NCBI GenBank assembly: GCA_964036195.1
Contig: OZ038457.1
Location: 25,182,787-25,246,786 of the forward strand
Source of the DNA: Sphaerolaimus hirsutus
Lineage: Eukaryota > Nematoda > Chromadorea > Monhysterida > Sphaerolaimidae
DNA: 64,000 nt
Reading direction: 5' to 3'
Part shown: positions 30,447-41,312 of the stretch, piece after piece
Layout of the letters: every line of letters begins with the position of its first letter
Numbering within the stretch: the first letter of the stretch is position 1
Program-made: the position numbers and the translations under genes
The notes under the pieces: model-generated
Told to the model about the DNA's origin: nothing
The model's database searches: none
The model's input: the letters and a program-made list of their open reading frames with translations, nothing else

Positions 30447-31834
30447 GTAAATTAGAAAGATGGGCTATATTGATAAGTGATAAGGTAACCGAGTTTATTC
30501 ACAAACCCGGCAGTATGAACAAAGTTGCGGACTTGTTGTCTTGTAATCCGATTGATGAGCCACAATTCGGGGGGGGGGGATGAATTGCGTGTCCCTACAA
30601 ATATTGTGCGAGGGATGGCAGTCAAGGGCAGTTTACAAACTGGTGTTGATAGTCAACAGAACAATCAGATATTTAGTTGGTTGCAAATTCAACAAGAAGA
30701 CCCTGAATTATCTAAATATATTTCTGATTTAGAAAATGATAATGATGCAGTTCATGACGCAATGTTGATCGAGGGTGTGTTGTATTTCAAAGCACAAATA
30801 ACTCCCACACATTATGCGATTTGGCCACCATGTACTTGGCAACAAGCTTGTTTAGCACAAGCGCACATGGGAGTGTATGCAAGCCATTGCGGGCAACAAC
30901 GCACACTTCATTTGCTGTGCGAATATTTTGTGTGGCCATGTATGAAAAACAACATTTTGCAATATTGTGAAGCATGTTCACATTGTTTACAGTATAAATC
31001 GCATAGGTTACATCCTGTTCCATTGGGTTCTGTGGATACGCCATCTCAGCCTTTTGAAGTGCTGCATTTTGATACAATGCAACTTGAAACTAGTAACCCA
31101 AAATCAAAAGTTTTGGTGGTGGTGGATTCCTTGACTAGGTATACAATTGCTGTACCTGTGGCTTCTTTGCATGCTTGACTGTGGCACAGGCGATTTTACG
31201 CTTGGTATTTTATGTTTTTGGTGCACCGAGATTAATTGTGACGGACAATGGAACAGAATTTTGTAATTCTGAAATTGCCACCTTGTGTTCAAATTTTGGT
31301 GTTAAGCACTCACCTGTGAGGACAAGGACACCTAGGAATCCACAAGCTAATGGCTTGGTGGAGCGAACCAATCGACAATTACGTTTGATGATTGGTGCAT
31401 GCATGAATGATTTTTCTGGGCAGACGTGGAAGAATTTGCTTCCTTTGGCAGTGTTACGTCATAATATGGGCATGAATAAGACAACTGGATGTTGTCCATT
31501 TTTCTTGGTACATGGGTTTTTGCCTCACTGGAACATGTTTTTTACAGCAGCAAGGTCGATAAGTCCATTTCTTGCTCATGCTTTGGCGAAACAACGTAGT
31601 GATCAAAATAGAGCAAAATACAAACGGTATTTTGATAAAGATAATCCTGTTCTTATTAAAGAAGGAAATTCTGTTATGGTGAAAACATTTCATACAGATA
31701 AATTTTTACCCAAGTTCACTGGTCCTTACATTGTTTCACAAGTAAGCGGGCCAAATATTGTTTTGAAGCATGACACTGAGGATGGACATTTTACACTTCC
31801 TCCGTGCCATGTTTGGAAGCTCGCACATAAGTGA
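30447..31834 (+). pseudogene. X-L RNase H end and Ty3/Gypsy-type integrase
   Basis: After BEL C the frame gives the RNase H end (EFIHKPGSMNKVADLLSCN, about 30497-30550). A run of 11 G at 30569-30579 breaks the frame before integrase. Integrase has an HHCC finger (HMGVYASHCG, then CEACSHC near 30970), first Asp in LHFDTMQ near 31070, second in VTDNGTEF near 31240, Glu in NGLVERTNR near 31360, and a C-terminal GPY motif (KFTGPYIV near 31715). A 2-base loss near 31173 shifts the frame between the first and second Asp. Motif spacing and the GPY module are typical of Ty3/Gypsy, not BEL. Stop at 31832-31834. Confidence 0.82.
30569..30579 (+). repeat. G11 tract between RNase H and integrase (X-L)
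   Basis: Eleven G here and fifteen at the same place in X-R (47199-47213). Joining the RNase H frame to the integrase frame needs 10, 13 or 16 G, so neither copy is in frame. Confidence 0.8.
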
Positions 31835-32110
31835 GCTTCCCGCTATGAACACATTTAGACAACGTTTTTATCAGTCGCAATGTAGAGCAAGAAAAAGTGT
31901 TTGCAAACTTTAAACAACATCTGGATTACAAATACACAAAAATAAAAAATATGTCTTTGTTGAATATGTATGGTCATACATCTCCGGCGATGCAGTTTGT
32001 AGGGCCGACTGGAGGCCAGGTCTGTCTTAGTTTGCTGGTTTTTTGTGCATTTGAGGGTGTTGGGTGTTTGGAGTAGTGTTTGATGTTGAGTGTTTGTGTT
32101 TTTTGCGCAG

Positions 32111-32834
32111 CAACATCAAGCTGTGGTGTTGTTTTACAAAGGGACTTCCATCCCTGTACGACCGCTGCCCCAAAATCTGGGTTCACATACTTTTTCGCAT
32201 GCTGGTTATCACAAGCACCCATGTGTTGAGGTATGCATGATGTTTTCTTTTTTGTTGTTACTTCGTCGGTGTTTGAGTTGTGTGGTTTAGTTGAAAAATA
32301 TTAGTTTTTGTTTTATTCAGCCATCTCTGAGGGTCAATTTGACTAAATCTGTCAAAATGGATGTGGCGGTTCCCAAACCTGACGAAATAAGGGTCACTGT
32401 CACGAGAGATGGTCAGAATGGTTGTAGTCAGGATGATTTGACTGGAAAAACTAAGGTGAATTAATTTTGATCAAAAATTTGATAAACACTTTGTGGATTT
32501 TTATTCACTTGGTGTTTAATTTGCGTAGATGGAGTTAGTCACCCGAGTGGTGCAGTTAGAGCGGCAGTTGAAATGGCGTCAGTCTTTGGTGGCGCACGCG
32601 GAGCCTACGTCTGTGCCACTTGTCGGCAAAGGCCCAAAGATAACACTGGTGCAAAAGTTTGATAAATTCTGCATGAATTTGGTGACTCAAGTTAAAGCCC
32701 TCCAGACGGCAAATGTTGAATTGGGTACTAAGTTGGAGAGTGCATTGAAAGAGATTGATGATTTGAAGATCAAGGTGTCCTCATTGGAGGATACAATTAG
32801 GTTAATTTTTGATCAAAAATTTGAAAATTTATGA
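32111..32834 (+). CDS. Accessory protein of X-L, apparently three or more exons
   Basis: Between integrase and 3' LTR, three blocks look like exons in the same phase. Block 1 is 32111-32230 (preceded by TTTTGCGCAG, followed by GTATGC; 40 codons). Block 2 is 32321-32455 (preceded by TTTTATTCAG, followed by GTGAAT; 45 codons, no stop). Block 3 is 32529-32834 (preceded by TTTGCGTAG; begins ATGGAGTTAG, 101 codons, stop TGA). Block 3 is rich in Leu, Glu and Lys with heptad-like spacing (LEGALKEIDDLKIK type), suggesting a coiled coil. A possible fourth block at 33117-33225 follows TTCTTTGCAG and ends in an acidic tail (LLPEEEEME, stop TAG). I recognise no family. Splicing is inferred only from borders and phase. 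Confidence 0.45.
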
Positions 32835-33249
32835 TTTGAGTGTTTTTTAATGGAAAATTTGTTTTTAAACACTTTGTGGGTGTTGAAAAAGTTGTGTTGG
32901 AGAAGGTTATTTAAAAAGCCTACATTTGAATACTCTTTGACGAGTTCTCTGTAAAAAGCTCTGTAAAAATTTTGGAAATTGTTTAATGAATTTGGTCATT
33001 TTTGATGGGTTCACCAGTTCTGGAGACTTCATTTTTTCAAATGTCATGAATTTGCACACATCGTAGCAAAAACGAGGCTTCTTCACGCAACGCAAGAGCT
33101 TCGTTAGTTCTTTGCAGTTGTCTGAGGCGTCGACAGCACCTTCAACTGGGACACCACTGAATGCAGGAGATAAGAGAAAAGTTTTGATTGATGATTTGCT
33201 CCCTGAGGAGGAGGAAATGGAGTAGGGGTGGTGTTTTTTGGCAAATGTT

Positions 33250-33262
33250 GAAGGGGGCAGCA
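33250..33262 (+). promoter_or_regulatory. Polypurine tract of X-L
   Basis: GAAGGGGGCAGCA directly before the 3' LTR; identical in X-R at 49923-49935. It primes plus-strand DNA synthesis in LTR elements. Confidence 0.7.
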
Positions 33263-33410
33263 TGTTGTGATGTGTGTTGTGTGGTGATATGCACTTGTTC
33301 TGAAAGTAGTTTGTGTTCCACTTGGGAACTATTTAATTAAGTGTCAGTGGCATTATCGAGATCGGACCCAATGAATAAACCTTCAAAACATTCAATCGAA
33401 CATCTTTTCA
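33263..33410 (+). repeat. 3' LTR of X-L (148 bp)
   Basis: Pairs with 1902-2049 and is followed by the TSD TTAG. Confidence 0.9.
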
Positions 33411-33953
33411 TTAGCTCAGTTTACTAGCAGTAGTCACTTTGCGGGCTATGGCCCATCATTCTCCAATGTCTACCTGTTTCTCTTGCCAATATATTTCCCC
33501 CTACTGAAGGCTTGCGTAGAGCAAAGAAGGTGAATTGGGGGGCAGATTGCTGGCTCTTTCCTGTCAAGATGTCATGGTATGATCTTTTGGTAAACCAGTG
33601 AACAACATGATACTCTCTGATTAGTGAAACTATGAGTACATAACTTCACTTTGATCTCACTTCTGGATAATTAAACAAACTCGAAACTGCTCTGAATCGA
33701 TATAATGTTGTTAATGCGTAATTTCATTCACGTAAACGCTTAGTGGCACAGGGAACTGCTTACGTCGCGGTTCCATATGTGCCACGTTATCACGTTTTTA
33801 CTACGTATTACGATTTCATTCCGTTCATTTGAATGTATGGTTGGTCGCCTTAGATTTTGTTTTGCCTGTTTTAGTTGTTGGTGCATGCGGCTTTTAATGT
33901 ATCGCGTGTTAGTTAGACTGACGCTGTGTTTTTTTTACTTTTGTATTTTTGTA
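33411..33953 (+). other. Segment beyond X-L, no gene recognised
   Basis: Aligns with 50084-50627 in the right copy. Short open stretches exist but have no family signature and no codon pattern I trust. It may be the pre-insertion host sequence. Confidence 0.5.
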
Positions 33954-33961
33954 CTTTGTAC

Positions 33962-35076
33962 TGGGGTTCAAATGACATGACTTTTCGATATCGATATTCA
34001 ATATTTGATATTTTTTCAAAATGTTTGATATTGATATTCGATATTCGATATTTTTTTCTGAAACTCTATATTCGATATCGATACGATATGGAACCTCGAT
34101 ATCGATATTCAATATTTGATATTGAAAAATGGTCGATATTCGATATTCAATATTTCGATATTTTCGATATTCAATATTGGGATATGCTTTTGGTATAGCA
34201 AGGCATATTTCAAGTGGCATATTGTATTTTCATGTGGTTGCACACATGTTTAATCATCTCTTTACTGAAATTTGAATGGTACAAGTAGGGTTCAAACGAT
34301 ATGACTTTTCTATATCGATATTCGATATTCGATCTTTTTTCAAATTGTTCCATATCGATATTTGATGGTCGATATTTTTTTCTGAAACTCGATATTCGAT
34401 ATCGATAAGATATGGAACCTCAATATTGATATTCAATATTCGATATTGAATAATGGTCGATATTCGATATTTCGATATTTTCGATATTCGATATTGGGAT
34501 ATGCTTTTGGTATAGCAAGGCATATTTCAAGTGGCATATTGTATTTTCATGTGGTTGCACACATGTTTAATCATCTGTTTACTGAAATTTGAATGGTACA
34601 AGTGATTTTTTAACAAGCTTTACATCACTCAATGGTAGAAAATAGAAGAAAAACATGATGAATCAAAGTGTATCAGACAAATAACAATTGGTAGATATTA
34701 CAGTTCATCCTAACCTAATTGCTTAAGGGCATGTTGCAAAAAAAAGTATATCAGCGTTTTCTGGCTTCAAATTTAGCACTCCAACAACAATGACATTATA
34801 AATACTGTACTTTTACTCATCAAATACAATTCTATAAGCACATCAGATCAACCATAAACATCTCAAAATGAAAATGAAAAGTAAATTTGGGGACACAATA
34901 CAGGTTCGATATATTGAAAAATGGTTGATATTCGATATCGATATTCGATATTTTTTCATAATTGTCAATATCGATATTCGATATTCGATATTTTTTCAAA
35001 ATTTTCGATATCGATATTTGATATTCGATATTTAAAAATGGTCGATGACGATATCCGATATTCAATATTCGTTACA
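33962..35076 (+). mobile_element. hAT-type MITE with TCGATA array, older copy (left)
   Basis: TSD CTTTGTAC at 33954-33961 and 35077-35084. The left end is TGGGGTTCAAATGA, a decayed TAGGGTTCAAACGA; the right TIR is lost (CGTTACA). The interior is TCGATA/TATCGA repeats around a unique AT-rich core of about 320 bp. The first 324 bp are repeated in tandem at 34286-34603, including a second TIR-like TAGGGTTCAAACGAT. The counterpart in the right copy is 50636-51751, so it predates the duplication. Confidence 0.8.
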
Positions 35077-35084
35077 CTTTGTAC

Positions 35085-35726
35085 CCTTCTGCCTTGCAAA
35101 GACTGAGTGGTATATGAAGAATTGAATTGAATTGAACTGAAATTTTATACTATAATCGGCGGCCATCCCCCCCTTCCCGGGTGAGAGTAGGAAGATGCAT
35201 GGAAATGTAACTTCCAGCATCAATTTTTAGGTTGATTTGTAAAAATTTTGTGCGCAAGCACGCAATTCTTGCTTCATGCAACTGGCAATTTCATCTCACC
35301 AGTCGCGCAGCCTCATGTGTTCACAATCCTGCCTAAAATGTGTATATGTATGTAAAATACATATACAGCAGTCTGTGGGGGGGTCTGTGCCAGTGCTCAT
35401 GTAAACCTGGTGCACATGTAGGCACAGTTTCCCACATTTTTCAATCACACTGATATTGTGGAAGTACATTGGTAATGATACTGTTAATTCTCTATAAAAT
35501 ACAGTGAGTTGGGTGCCAGTCTCTCTATATGTACATGTATTTACATACATATAAGAGATTTTTGGCACCAATGCCAATGGCGCCAGTGCCATGATGCCAT
35601 TTTGTCACCATGTAGGTAAACTTTTAGGGCGGGTGGCTGAATCCCCCTCCCGTACACCAGGCTCAGTAAACAAACAGACACCATGCTCAAAAATCCTGTA
35701 TATGTACCTGGCCCCCGAAGCAAGGG
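35085..35726 (+). mobile_element. Decayed relative of the 414-bp MITE
   Basis: It shares with 11603-12016 the CCCTTCCCGGG border, the GCGCAAGC segment, the GGCGCCAGTGCCATG block and the end TCAAAAATCCTG. The left end is not resolved. Present also at 51760-52401. Confidence 0.5.
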
Positions 35727-35734
35727 GTCTACAT

Positions 35735-36300
35735 TAGGGTGTCAAATTTCCTTTTTCCATTTTCCGTTTCCGTTTTCCGTTCTGTTTTCCAGCCACTTTT
35801 CTTTCCGTTTCCGTTTTTCCGGCTCATTTTCCATTTTCCAGCTAAATGTTCAGTTTTTCCACCTTTTTCTGTTTTCCGCCTCAATCTCCAGTTTTTCTGC
35901 TTTTTTTCATTTTTCTGCCTCATTTTACCTTTTTCTGGCTCAACTTTCTGTTTTCTGTTCCAGCCAAACTGGTAAACATTCACGCAGATTGTCAATTATG
36001 AAAATTTTGTCTGTTTCCAGTTAAATTTATGCAAATTTTTGCCACTTCCAACAAAATTTCAGCAAATCTTATCCATTTTCTAGCAAAATTTCTGCAAATT
36101 TTTCCATTTCTGGCAAATTTCATTTTTCCTTTTCCATTTTTCCGGCCCCTTTTTCCGTTTTCCGGCCGCTGAAATTTTTTTCCGTTTCCGTTTCCGTTTT
36201 CCACCAAGTGCAAATTTTTTCCCGTTTTCCGTTCCGTTTTCCAGCTGCTGAAAATTTTTTTCCGGTTCCGTTTCTGTAAAAAATTTTTTTTGACACCCTA
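35735..36300 (+). mobile_element. hAT-type MITE with TTTTCCG array (left, 566 bp)
   Basis: TIRs TAGGGTGTCAAA and TTTGACACCCTA; 8-bp TSD GTCTACAT at 35727-35734 and 36301-36308. The interior is almost only TTTTCCG/TTTCCG motif in one direction, with T-rich spacers. Right-copy counterpart 52410-53017. Confidence 0.92.
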
Positions 36301-36308
36301 GTCTACAT

Positions 36309-36428
36309 GCGCACTGGGTTTACATGCGCACCGAGTTTTGGCCATCTGAGGCACCTACACCAATGCTAATGGCGCCATGGCGTGGCGCTTATGAATGGCG
36401 CGAGCGCCATGACACCATTCCGCCACTA
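36309..36428 (+). repeat. GGCGCCATGGCG-type fragment of a decayed hAT MITE
   Basis: Matches the 11830-11920 part of the B integrase MITE (GGCGCCATGGCGTGGC ... GCCATG ... ATTCCGCCACTA). The following TA-target MITE interrupts it at the last TA; the sequence continues after 36837 with GGGGCAAAATTTTAGG, as in the B MITE. Confidence 0.6.
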
Positions 36429-36835
36429 CCGTATTTCTCCGTTTATAGCACCCCCCGGGCATAACACCCGGGGTGTTATATAGTTTTATAGCACCCCGGG
36501 GGTGCTATAAAAGGTTTCAAAAAACGGCTCGAATTGAATGGTTTAAATATTGTGTGTGGCGCCACTCATTGTAATTCCGGCGCGCACGCACATTTTTTTC
36601 CATTAAATTAGCTGCACGCGGGAACCAAAAAAATATGTAGAGACGTTTGTATTTAGACAATGAAAAAACACGGAATTTATACGCACTTATTTGGCTGTTT
36701 TTTGCTGTTTGAAATTTGTCCATGTATAGCACCCCCATTGACCTACACCCGGGTGTTATACAAGTTTTAAAAAAGTTTGCTGAAAATTGCTCCGATCTTG
36801 TATAACCCCCAGGTGTTATAAACAGAGAAATACGG
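36429..36835 (+). mobile_element. TA-target MITE, CCGTATTTCTCC family (left)
   Basis: TIR CCGTATTTCTCCGTTTATA and its inverse TATAAACAGAGAAATACGG, flanked by TA on both sides. The interior has paired GGTGTTATA/TATAGCACCCC blocks. A TA target with TIRs is the Tc1/mariner pattern. Right-copy counterpart 53146-53552. Confidence 0.8.
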
Positions 36836-36945
36836 TACAGGGGCAAAATTTTAGGGGGGGGGGTTGTTTTATGTTGTTCTTCCTTTGTTCAGCTTATTTT
36901 CTTATTCCCGATTTTTTCATTACCCGATACCTGACTTTTTCATTA

Positions 36946-37088
36946 CAAATTGGAACCGAAAGAACCATTTCATTGAATTTTTGACAATTTGGAACCGAAA
37001 GAACCAAACCGGAACAGAACTTAAGAACCGAACCGAATTTTTTTAGAACCGAGAACCGGAACCGAAAATTTTGAAATTCTCAACCCTA
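36946..37088 (+). repeat. GAACCG-motif array (left)
   Basis: Repeated GGAACCGAAAGAACC and GAACCGAGAACCG, ending CTCAACCCTA. That end is the inverse of TAGGGTTG, the start of a similar array at 42494, so this may be a further hAT-like family. Left end not resolved. Counterpart 54320-54472. Confidence 0.5.
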
Positions 37089-37276
37089 GCGCACGCCACT
37101 CAATGTAATTCCACGGCACGCATTTTTTCATTGAATTGCTGCATGCTGGGAACCAAAAAAGCCGAAATATGTAAGGATTTGTATCATAAATAGAAAACGG
37201 AAGCATACATTTTACACTCGATATGTTTCAGTGTATACCACCCCCTGACATCACACCCAGGTGTTATGAGAGTATA

Positions 37277-38648
37277 GCGATTTTTAACCTTCCCGATTGG
37301 TAAGCTCTCGATTCGTTAGCCAAAGTATGTCGATGGGTAAGCCAAAATGTATCAACAATAACGCCACACCCAGCTTACAAAAGGATCTCGATTTTTAACC
37401 CATGGTATGTCGATTTTAAAGCCAATGTCTCGACTTTTAGCCATAAAGCCAAAGGTGACGTGACAAATACATGTCGCTGCAAATTCGATTACTCATGAGT
37501 CATGAACGCTTGAAGGCATCCATCCTAAATTATGATGCAAAACTGCAAAAAATTGGTTCATTATTCAGATGGGTTATGGTTAACGATGGCAAAAAAAGAT
37601 TCGAAAATTTGAAAACGTTTTTGAATTTTCGATTTTTTTTGGACTTTTCGAACTTTTGAGCACATGGTGAAAAAAATACATAAAAACCGATTTTTTTCAA
37701 AAGATTCAAAAAGACTTTTCCAATTTTTCTTAGGTAATTCAAGGCATTGATATGTATTCTTAAGTTCAATGTTCTAAATCAATTGACAATTGACTTGTGG
37801 TGCGTCTAAGCTGCAATAAAGATGTAAAACGTTGAGTTCCGAGTTCAATAAAGTTTTGAATAATTTTTTTCTTCAAAAAATTCAAAAACTATTTGAAAAA
37901 ATTCGGAAAATACCAAATGTTTTTTGAAAACTGCCGAAAAATTCGAAAACTACCCAAAAACTTTGAAAATTCGAAAACTAAATCCAAAAATTCGAAAACT
38001 GTTTTGGGGAAAAATTCAAAGATTCGAAAAGTCATTTCAGAAAAAATACTTAAAAATTTAAATACTTTTTTCTGGAATGTTTGCCATCATTAGTTATGGT
38101 AGGTTTCCATACCAATTGGTATGTCTGCCGAGTATACGCACCCGGCTTACCAATTGAGATGGTCAGGTTAAAACCGATACACTTTGGCTTACCAGTCAAA
38201 TCAAAAAAAAAAATTTGTCTGTGGCTTACCCAACACTTTTGCTTACCCATAGACATACCGTATTTGCTTGAATAATTCCCCTGGGGGATTATTATTTTGT
38301 CAGACATTTTTGAGGGGGGAACTCTCCGAGGGGGGGAATTATTCAAGAGGGGGAATTATTATTTCGTCAAAATTTTCAAGCCTGTTTCTATCAACTCATT
38401 TCATGAAATATGGTTTATAAACACAATAATGTGCCATTTTTGTTAAAATTAGGTAAAACATATTAATCAAAGATTTAAAAGGGGATTATTCAAGGGGGGG
38501 GATTATTATTTCCTCACTTGTCTTACAGGGGGGGGTTATTTGAGGGGGGAATTATTCAAGGGGGAACTATTCAAGCAAATACAGTAAATACTTTGGCTTA
38601 CCAATCGAGAGCTTACCAATCGGGAAGAATAAAAATCGGGATTCCCTT
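37277..38648 (+). mobile_element. Inverted-repeat element with TTGGTAAGC termini (left)
   Basis: Inverted arms carry TTCCCGATTGGTAAGCTC at about 37291 and its inverse near 38610-38630, with further GGTAAGCC/GGCTTACC motifs inside. The centre (37450-38080) is low-complexity ATTCGAAAAC sequence. A TA-target MITE sits in the right arm. In the right copy the left arm is partly deleted. No coding capacity seen. Confidence 0.5.
38258..38584 (+). mobile_element. TA-target MITE, CCGTATTTGCTTG family (left)
   Basis: TIR CCGTATTTGCTTGAATAATT and inverse ...TATTCAAGCAAATACAG, flanked by TA. The interior has G-rich and C-rich inverted blocks. Counterpart 55646-56404, which carries another MITE inside. 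Confidence 0.8.
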
Positions 38649-38907
38649 GGTGTTATAATTACAAGTTTTTAAAAAAGGTTGCTGGAAAGGGTATCAATTT
38701 TGTATAGCACCCTGGTACTTTACACGGAGAAATACAGTATTTTCACTATTATTGACTACAACATTTTCAACATTACTGTAACTCACGCATCTTCAAACAT
38801 CTGCACTGGGAAATCAGTTTCTTTATTGAGCGCATCTCGAGAAAACCTCCAGAAATGATTGCTCGATCCCGGTGGATCATCTGAAAAACAACAAAACAAC
38901 TAGGCAC

Positions 38908-40283
38908 CAGAGTTGTACAAATACTGGTATTTTTGGAAAATGTAAATGTAAACGTAAATACCTTTTCCAAATAAAAAGTATAAATACCAAAACGTAAGGT
39001 ATTTTTAAAATACCACAGAATACGTAAAAAAAACGTAAACATAATAATTTTATACGTGTAGTATCTGCCACTTTGCTTTGGCAAATACCATTATTTTCAG
39101 GTTTATATGGGTCAATTGCTGATTTCCATACAATATTTATATGTTTTAGCACTACATGTCAGAGTTGTACAAATACCGGTATTTTTGGAAAACGTAAATG
39201 TAAACGTAAATACCTTTTCTAAATTGTGAGTATCAATACTGAAAACGTAAAATACTTCTAAAATACCTGGGTAAACGTAAAAAAAACGTAAACGTAAAAA
39301 TTTCTTTGAAGTGCACCACCCATGATCAAGTGCCTTGAAAAAACACTGCATTGTTTTTCCTATTTCATCCATTTCTCTGCTAATACGATGACATTCTTGC
39401 TTACATATGTTATTTATCAAACAATTAAGAAGATAATTGGCCAAAAACATAAATTGTACTTATTGTATCAGAAAAAAGTTTGAAAATGCAGTTTTTGTGC
39501 ATTTTCCATACGATTTTTACGTTTTCTCTGGTACCCGGGTAATTGTGCCAGGAAAACGTAACAAAACGTAATGGTATTTTTGGAAAACGTAAACGTAAAC
39601 GTAAATATAAATAACCAAATAACCGGGTATTTCGGGTAAACGTAAATACGTTTTTCCAACTCTGCTACATGTTCACCATAATGAACAACATCGAGTCAAC
39701 TATAACAAATGATAATCTAACACAAACAACGATGACATAAACATCAAAATTTAGCAAAAATTACACCTTTTTGTAATTCAATCTGATAAATAAGTCACTC
39801 AAATGTTTCCATATCCCAAATGGATCCTTTTAGCAAATTTTAAAAGCACAGCATGGCTAAATTGACACTCTACAGCTACCGTTTCAGTGCCATGCAACTT
39901 TTAAAACAGTTTGTTTAGCCTATTTTGGAAAAATATCCCATCTGCCATACAAGGGGTCTCCAAAAGTTTGGCTGTAAGGTATTGTTTGTAATCATTCTAA
40001 TCGCTGCACTAAAGCGATCGCCACATCATTCTGAGCATTTTAAGTGCTCAACCATCAAAATCGGTAGTGAATTCATGAAAATGTGCAGTTCCGTCCGAGG
40101 GCGCTGCCACTAAGAAACTACTAAATTTCGGATTTTTACGTTTTCCCAAGTACCTGGGTATTTCAGTCAGGAAAACGTAACAAAACGTAATGGTATTTTT
40201 GGGAAACGTAATCGTAAACGTAAATATAAATACCCGAATAACCGGGTATTTCGGGTAAACGTAAATACGTTTTTCCAACTCTG
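38908..40283 (+). mobile_element. hAT-type MITE with ACGTAA array, outer copy (left)
   Basis: Ends CAGAGTTG and CAACTCTG; 8-bp TSD CTAGGCAC at 38900-38907 and 40284-40291. Both sub-ends are made of AAACGTAAA repeats; the centre is AT-rich unique sequence. Another copy of the same family is nested at 39160-39664. Right-copy counterpart 56724-57592 (869 bp). Confidence 0.9.
39160..39664 (+). mobile_element. hAT-type MITE with ACGTAA array, nested copy (505 bp)
   Basis: Ends CAGAGTTGTACAAATAC and ...CCAACTCTG; TSD CTACATGT at 39152-39159 and 39665-39672. The right copy has the empty site with one CTACATGT at 56968-56975, so the insertion followed the duplication. Confidence 0.95.
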
Positions 40284-40501
40284 CTAGGCACTATCAATAC
40301 CATACCGTATATATCAATGCAGCTCATTACCATATTTCTTCTAATAGAAGAGCACTGTTGTATTTTTGGGTCAACTTTTTTACCTGTTGGAAGTGCCATT
40401 CAATCAGAGGTATGCCGTTCTATTAGAAAGTATACGGTAGCTTTAATAGATGTTGAGGAAGTAACCATTTAAATCAAGCCAGTCTACATTCGTTCCGTTC
40501 C

Positions 40502-40922
40502 GTGTCGTAGACCCAATTCTCATCCATCGCTGAAAATGTATGAAAAGACGGATTGGTTTTGAAAGAAAAAGATTATTCATATTAAACCATTTATAACAAA
40601 ATAAATTTTAAAAAAACACTGGAAAAATTGCGCTTCATATGTTGCGGTTATCAACACTTAAATAAATGCAAAAAAGCAAATCTTGAGCAAAACCAGCCAT
40701 AGCGATGAATTGTGTCATAGACGCAATTCTCATCCATCGCTGAAAATGCATGAAAAGCCGGATTGGTTTTGACAGAAAAAGATTATTCATATTATAACAT
40801 TTATAAACAAACAAATTTATTTAAAAAAACACTGGAAAAATTGCGCTTCATATGTTGCGGTTATCAACACTTAAATAAATGCAAAAAAGCAAATCTTGAG
40901 CAAAACCAGCCATAGCGATGAA
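40502..40922 (+). repeat. Two tandem copies of a 210-bp unit
   Basis: Units start at GTGTCGTAGAC (40502) and GTGTCATAGAC (40712) and end AGCCATAGCGATGAA. In the right copy (57811 onward) the same pair is separated by a 948-bp hAT MITE. Confidence 0.8.
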
Positions 40923-41112
40923 AAAGGACTGGCGCTGCAAGTTCAACATTGTGGGGTAGTTGTAGGTGTGGGCGAGTCGTCCCCGAGGCAGTGCGTTGGC
41001 GCAGTGGTCCCAGGCCTCAGTCCTGAACGAATGGTTCTTGTAACGAAGACATACGATAATTGTCATACTTAGGTATACCGTATTTTCTCGAAATACCCCC
41101 CTCGAAATACCC
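40923..41112 (+). other. Conserved GC-richer block, no gene recognised
   Basis: Includes GCGTTGGCGCAGTGGTCCC, resembling an internal RNA polymerase III A box, but no convincing B box at proper distance. Counterpart 59184-59340. It ends in CCGTATTTTCTCGAAATACC, the start of a TA-target MITE cut by the gap. Confidence 0.35.
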
Positions 41113-41312
41113 NNNNNNNNNNNNNNNNNNNNNNNNNNNNNNNNNNNNNNNNNNNNNNNNNNNNNNNNNNNNNNNNNNNNNNNNNNNNNNNNNNNNNNNN
41201 NNNNNNNNNNNNNNNNNNNNNNNNNNNNNNNNNNNNNNNNNNNNNNNNNNNNNNNNNNNNNNNNNNNNNNNNNNNNNNNNNNNNNNNNNNNNNNNNNNNN
41301 NNNNNNNNNNNN
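41113..41312. other. Assembly gap of 200 N
   Basis: Exactly 200 N, so the size is probably arbitrary. It begins in C-rich MITE sequence and ends inside a GGCGCC-family MITE, at the right edge of the left duplicated copy. Confidence 0.99.

Larger units (their letters stand above)
1902..33410 (+). mobile_element. Ty3/Gypsy-like element X-L, interrupted by BEL B and BEL C
   Basis: The ends are 148-bp direct repeats (1902-2049 and 33263-33410) with TG...CA ends, flanked by TTAG on both sides (1898-1901 and 33411-33414), a 4-bp target duplication. Inside are gag remnants, part of an aspartic protease region, the end of RNase H, an integrase and an accessory region. Removing B and C with one TSD each leaves about 5.9 kb that aligns with X-R (43171-50083). 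No reverse transcriptase domain is present, so this copy is non-autonomous as well as broken by nonsense codons and indels. Confidence 0.88.

Noticed and set aside
33777..33980. 67-residue hydrophobic frame, also at 50451-50654
   Set aside because: Conserved only because the segment is duplicated, starts without context, and runs into a MITE.
34000..35060. Open frames with Ile-Tyr-Arg repeats in the TCGATA arrays, both strands
   Set aside because: They are translations of a short palindromic repeat; frames vary with array length and occur on both strands.
35739..35975. Phe/Ser-rich frame and its Lys/Asn-rich antisense
   Set aside because: Translation of TTTTCCG motif repeats, not a gene.
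39160..39664. CRISPR-like array of short repeats
   Set aside because: Repeats are irregular and without unique spacers, inside an element with hAT-type ends and TSD in a eukaryotic context.
41000..41050. Possible tRNA gene
   Set aside because: A-box-like sequence only; no cloverleaf and no proper B box.
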